A stretch of DNA of 64,000 nucleotides from Hypericum androsaemum. Its lineage: Eukaryota; Streptophyta; Magnoliopsida; Malpighiales; Hypericaceae. Shown here in pieces: positions 59,692 to 64,000 of this stretch. Location of the stretch: assembly GCA_963995505.1 (NCBI GenBank), contig OZ023181.1, forward strand, positions 21,076,221 through 21,140,220. Direction: 5' to 3'. Positions within the stretch are counted from its first letter, which is position 1. Each line of letters begins with the position of its first letter. The notes beneath the pieces are model-generated. The model did not search any database, was not told where the DNA came from, and was given only the letters and a program-made list of their open reading frames with translations. A program made the translations under genes and the position numbers.

Positions 59692-61476
59692 AAAATTTTG
59701 AAGGGATTAGCTGGCAATACGAATGTTAAAGGTTTATTGTGGTGGGAGACATGGACAGTATTCCCAAATATTTTGAAACCTTTGGAATACCTTAAAAAGA
59801 ACAAATCATGCCACGAAGCTAGCTTTTCCCATTAATAGAACGTAATATTCTAGCCAACTTGACCCAGTTCGTGAAACTAGATTTTCTTCTAATCTTACCC
59901 ACACTATGTATAGCGAGATGTAAAGCGTTTTAATATCCATCAATGATTCAATTCTTTGTGTTTTTCAAAATGCGTACACGCATGGGTAAAAAGGACTTTA
60001 AAATTTGAGAAATAGACACTAAATTCTAAACTAACTAGTTGCTAGTGATGCATTTATTTATAAATGTTAAGAACTCACAAACTCATAATCTTAAGATTTT
60101 GAGTTGGATATGAAAATTCTAACATGATATTAGAGCGGGTTGATCCATTGTTGTTCTTGCACGACACTCAAATATTCGTAAAAGTTTCGGCCCGATGAGT
60201 ATCATTCGAGTTGAGAGGCATTTGAATTGAGAGGCGTGTTGAGATTACTGCATCATTAGTTGAAAGTGCGGTAGATTTATCTGTGAGGGTTGAAAATCAA
60301 AAGCAATAACTAGATTCCACATTTTTCTGTTTTTTTTTTTCACTTTCCCCACAAATTCGCAGTCTTACATTCTATCAAATAAAGGTGGAAATGATTGAAG
60401 GGGAAGTGAAAGCAGGCCCTATCAAAGCTAATACTGTGACCCACAAACCAATCAATTTGGAATATTACATAGGGCATAAGTCAAGGTATATAAAGGATGT
60501 AGGCTACCACCAAACAAGCAAAACTTGCCCCCACATAATAGACAACATTTTTCATCATATGAATTTCGAATTAGATGAAAGATAGTCGTGAAAGTTTTAT
60601 GTTCCTGATAAACTTTTCTCCGCATGTTCTAAATCAAATTTCGGTCTCCGGATGGGTAACTTTCCGAACTAACAATCATGGTTAGTTTGGAAGTTTCAAT
60701 CCCACGATCATGATTTGATTCCGAATTGCTGAAAAAATGATATCAACGGTAAGAACTAGGTTGAAGGATATGAGAATATCATTGTCCAGGGTCACTCATT
60801 ATCTACTTTACTTTTCTAAGGAAGACCAACTGTAACAGTGGATTTCTTGAGGTTCTTGGTTTCACATTTAGCCCGTCCTATTCCAAACTTTTTTGCTGAA
60901 AATGGAATAAGATGCTCGTGGTCACTCTCGGCTGTTAGCAAAAAGCAGATAATTGATGTTTAATGCAGCTAAGTAAAATTGGAAGTCACAGGAGATGGTA
61001 AGAGCTTGTTAATGAAAAAGGGGGAAGATGAGATATTCATGAATAAGCAACAAGCTTTCCACATGTATTTCGAAGCTATTAATGATTAACGCGCAACATA
61101 ATTATCTCGGTCAAATCTGAATTACTCGACCCATTAGTTATCTGATGTTAAGCGGGTGTGCTCAAGTGTGGCATGGATCGAGTTTATTGGGCTTTTGCTA
61201 TCGGTCCAGTTGTTTAAGCTCACTGGGCCGATCAGAAGTGCTTTGCAGCCCAGCAAGACTGTTTGGGCCCAAATCGGATGGCCTATGTCTTGGGCCGAGA
61301 TTAGGATTTCCACATTGCACATATCTACCCTCTTCTCTTGTCCAACATAAAGTTTTTCCCCTGGAAACTGGCAAAAAGTTCCTGAGCTACTGTTGAACAA
61401 ATTTAAATCAAATTCTGGTTGTTAGAATGATTTTTGTAATCAAGCGATTATAATTTAGAAAATGAGAAATAAGTAG
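59692..61476. repeat. Duplicated block A, copy 2
   Basis: Partner of 44,346-46,170. At its right end it passes directly into the VASt fragment of the second C2-GRAM copy, which shows that block A is the downstream flank of that gene on the minus strand. Confidence 0.85.
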
Positions 61477-61484
61477 AAAATGTG

Positions 61485-62790
61485 TTACACTGGGATTGAT
61501 CTGCTTGTAAGAAGATGTGTTACACTGAAGTGATCAGCGAACGAGACATCCTGCAGCACCATGACCTCCCTGATCACCCATCCTCGGGCATCACCCGCGA
61601 GAAGGGATTTCCATTGCGTGCGCGTAGACATGATGGTACACTTAATCAGCTCCCATGGCGTGGTAACATAATTTAGGCATCTTGATTTTTCCATGACTTC
61701 GTTGCTCTATAATTCCTCCTCCAAATAGCTGCATTACCGATTCTATCTACAATGGAATGCCGATTACGTTTAATGGCACGGTAAATCTAGCAGTAGAGAC
61801 CTCTACTGTAATGCAAAGTGAAGGGAAGTAAAACATCACCATTTGATCAAAGAAGCTACTGCTAAATTAAGGGAGTAATTGATCCAGCGGGAAAAGACTA
61901 CTAAGATATGTTAAAGTTGTGACCCAAGCAAAAATCTTAGCAATTAGCCAATTCTTGAGGGTAGATATGTTGATCATTCACTGGAGAGAAAACTAAAAAG
62001 AGGTTGTCTGCTTACACCGATGAGAAGTCCAGAGGAACAAATCTTGGTTAGCTTGAGAATCGAGAAGGGAATCCGAGACATCGAGAGGCCTTTCTCGATC
62101 ATGTTGTTGCTCTTCTGCAATTTGTTCTTTCATCTCAGGGGCCGATGTTCTAGCTATCCCTATGGCCATAATTGTCCCGGTGATACAACACAACCTTCAC
62201 TTGTATCTACTTTTCAGAAAATCATCAACCAACAAAGTTGTATGATCGAGATCATACCTGCTTGCTGTGCTGAAAGATACAAATGGTTGGAAATAGAACT
62301 TGAGTCGGCCTTCTTCGTCTTGTGATTTCGCCCAATGTTGAGCTTCAAGACCCTTGCCCTTTCGAAGACCAACAAAGGGCTACCAGCCGACGCGAAGAGA
62401 TGTAAATTGAGTGAATAACTTGCATTATTATTGTATTGTATTAGTTCACCACTATATATACAACTATGAGGAGTAATTACAGGAAGTTAATGTACCTAAT
62501 TTCGGCTAATACAATCAAGGTAACTTATCTAATCTAATCGCTGATCATAGGGAAAGTGATCACTAGCCGTTGGCTGGAATCCAGGAGATGAATGCGATGA
62601 CCGTTGGCAATATTGTGCCAGCCTGGTTCCCTGAAGTACATTCCATGATATGCGTGAGTGGAAGTACCTGGATGTCCTCAACGTCCGCCCAAAGGAAGAA
62701 AAACTTTTTTGACTTGTGACATAGAATCCCAGAAAGAATTCTTGCAGATAAAAAGAGTATACCCTGCGATTGGACACATTTCAACCTGAA
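61485..62790 (-). pseudogene. C2-GRAM/VASt protein gene fragment, copy 2
   Basis: Minus-strand order: KCVQSQGILFLSARIL and FFFLWADVEDIQVLP (62,784-62,670); an insertion of about 265 bp (62,393-62,658); GLEAQHWAKSQDEEGRLKFY and FQPFVSFSTAS (62,370-62,250); MAIGIARTSAPEMKEQIAEE (62,193-62,110); and a VASt-like piece (61,694-61,485, TPWELIKC, RGWVIREVMVLQDVSFADHF). The frame break after GSPLLVF is the same as in copy 1. Plant C2-GRAM proteins are thought to act at membranes; this copy cannot encode one. Confidence 0.8.
62393..62658. mobile_element. Insertion of about 265 bp in the GRAM exon of copy 2
   Basis: Absent from the matching exon of copy 1 (about 55,590), where GACGAAATGGTTGGTGG joins the flanks directly. 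The insert has a CACTATATATAC TATA-like word and a CTAATACAATCAAGGTAAC end region reminiscent of copia LTR 3' parts. No clean TSD is visible. Confidence 0.5.
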
Positions 62791-62965
62791 GCAATAAGAA
62801 TCGACAAAGAAACGAAAATTCGATCAAGAGAGTAATCCCGATCTTCCGCTGAGCGGGCCAAGGAAAGCTTCATGCCGGTGGCCCAGCTGGCGGTCCCATT
62901 TTGCTGCTGATTGTCCTGGGAAGTGATGGGTTGCTCTTGATCTGATATAATCTTCTTGTTAAAGC

Positions 62966-62966
62966 A

Positions 62967-62997
<31 letters not shown>

Positions 62998-63006
62998 GAG
63001 AGAAAG
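62966..63006. repeat. (GA)n microsatellite
   Basis: About 12 perfect GA units, then interrupted GA, in the flank between the C2-GRAM copy 2 and the 104-aa gene remnant. Confidence 0.9.
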
Positions 63007-63009
63007 ATA

Positions 63010-63340
63010 AATTAGATCAGGCTTTAAAATCTAACAGCTTTTGCACTCAGATGATGATGATGATGATGATGCATTATTATTCTGCATCTTCCTCCGGCAC
63101 ATGCCTGCATAGAGCAATACGGTCAGGTTATACCTTGTTCTTTTTTCTTTTTTTGTTATGGTTATTTTGGTAGAAGATAAAAGGGGAGGGTATATGTATT
63201 AGATGTATCGAATGGGATACTTGTCTAGGGTGATCGTAGCTTAGATTTTACCCCCAAAACCTAAAGCTAAGGATTTGATTTGCTTTGTGTAAACCAACCC
63301 TCCCAAAACACAACAAAAACCTAGATTGATCCTCTAACCT
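63010..63340 (-). pseudogene. Remnant of a second 104-aa gene copy
   Basis: Matches the end and flank of the complete gene: ATCTAACAGCTTTTG (57,370 equivalent) at one end and GCCTGCATAGAGCA, AGATGTATCGAATGGG, CTTGTCTAGGGTGATC (57,865-57,995 equivalents) at the other. Most of exons 2-4 are deleted in between and a (GAT)7 tract has grown at 63,050-63,071. Confidence 0.65.
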
Positions 63341-63849
63341 AGTTGATCAACACCAGCAGTTAACCTAGTTGGTGGTACTACAACTCGTTTTGCTGTTCTT
63401 TACGTGTTCTCAATACTGTTTCTTGTCACAAATCTACCAACTGCAGCATTTGCTGCCGTATCCGCCATGGGATTGTAATTTGGGCATTCCTTTCCAATCT
63501 GTCACTAGTTGAGATTCACGTTGACATCCGTTCCAACTTCCAAGTTGTTATCAGGACAAGCAAACGAACATGAGATCAGTATAAACCTTCCGCTGCATGC
63601 ACGATACCAAGTAAGTAAACATATCATGGTTAATAAGGATAACTTTCGCAAGGACAGTAATACACAACGACTACGAAACGTGCTGACTGAAGTTTCAATC
63701 TGTTGCAGCCCCTGGATGAAAGTGGTCATCATGAAGTGCGGTTCAGGCCCGTGAAGCTGCTTGTTGATGCCAGACATTGACGTTAGGGAATTGAACAAGT
63801 TTTCTGGAAGATACCTTCAGGAAGGAGGGCACATGCAAATGTTGTTTCT

Positions 63850-64000
63850 GTTGTGACATTTGTTGCAGCCTTTGCATCTGCAATTGCGATCGTCTGGTCA
63901 TCCATCTTCCATTCAAGCATCCCTTTGTTCAAATAAAAAAAGCCATAGTGGTAGCTTTATGTGTGTTCCTCCGATCCTCGAGCTGTAAGAGAGATAGATA
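63850..64000 (-). repeat. Duplicate of 56,440-56,600 (DC1-gene flank)
   Basis: Shares GACATTTGTTGCAGC, TCATCCATCTTCCATTCAAG and GTGGTAGCTTTATG. It runs off the end of the window, so the DC1 part of this copy would lie just outside. Confidence 0.75.

Noticed and set aside
60385..60585. 66-aa frame in block A copy 2
   Set aside because: The matching part of block A copy 1 (about 45,050) is frameshifted and stops early, so the frame is not conserved.

Overview
This is nuclear DNA from a eudicot plant. The genes have introns with GT-AG borders, two are clear orthologs of Arabidopsis genes (RCD1/SRO and KANADI2), and the space between them is AT-rich and full of retrotransposons, MULEs, MITEs and a tRNA-derived SINE. 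I cannot name the species from sequence alone. Exon coordinates below were assembled by hand from splice sites, reading phase and remembered family sequences.

Left end (1-7.5 kb): a complete six-exon RCD1-like gene (WWE, inactive PARP-like and RST domains, 597 aa) on the plus strand, with a leader intron and a 7-codon upstream ORF. It faces a minus-strand relative of the inactive shikimate kinase-like 2 gene (SKL2). That gene has several single-base frameshifts and a SINE, so it looks like a pseudogene. 7.5-16 kb is AT-rich and gene-free apart from one TIR element. 16.1-20.5 kb holds a complete six-exon KANADI2-type GARP transcription factor gene (405 aa, minus strand), with a 412-bp solo LTR about 0.6 kb upstream of its start codon.

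Middle (21-42 kb): transposon territory. It holds a hAT-like MITE, a long-TIR element, two copies of a MULE-like element filled with a CCT-type repeat, a decayed LINE, and an 11-kb Ty1/copia element (30,174-41,256) with TSD, PBS and PPT. The copia element has been invaded twice, by a MULE copy and by a 2.14-kb solo LTR. Each insertion has its own target-site duplication, so the order of events can be read.

Right part (44-64 kb): a patchwork of duplicated gene pieces. It contains a four-exon gene for a 104-aa membrane-type protein, an orphan copy of its first exon, two decayed C2-GRAM/VASt gene copies that share a frameshift, a short DC1-domain ORF, and repeated intergenic blocks. Between 48.2 and 53.3 kb lies a tandem array of about seven copies of a small gene that I do not recognise. 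Its first coding exon appears to supply only the start codon. One diverged copy (49,760-50,380) is fully open; the others are damaged. This array is the best candidate here for something undescribed.
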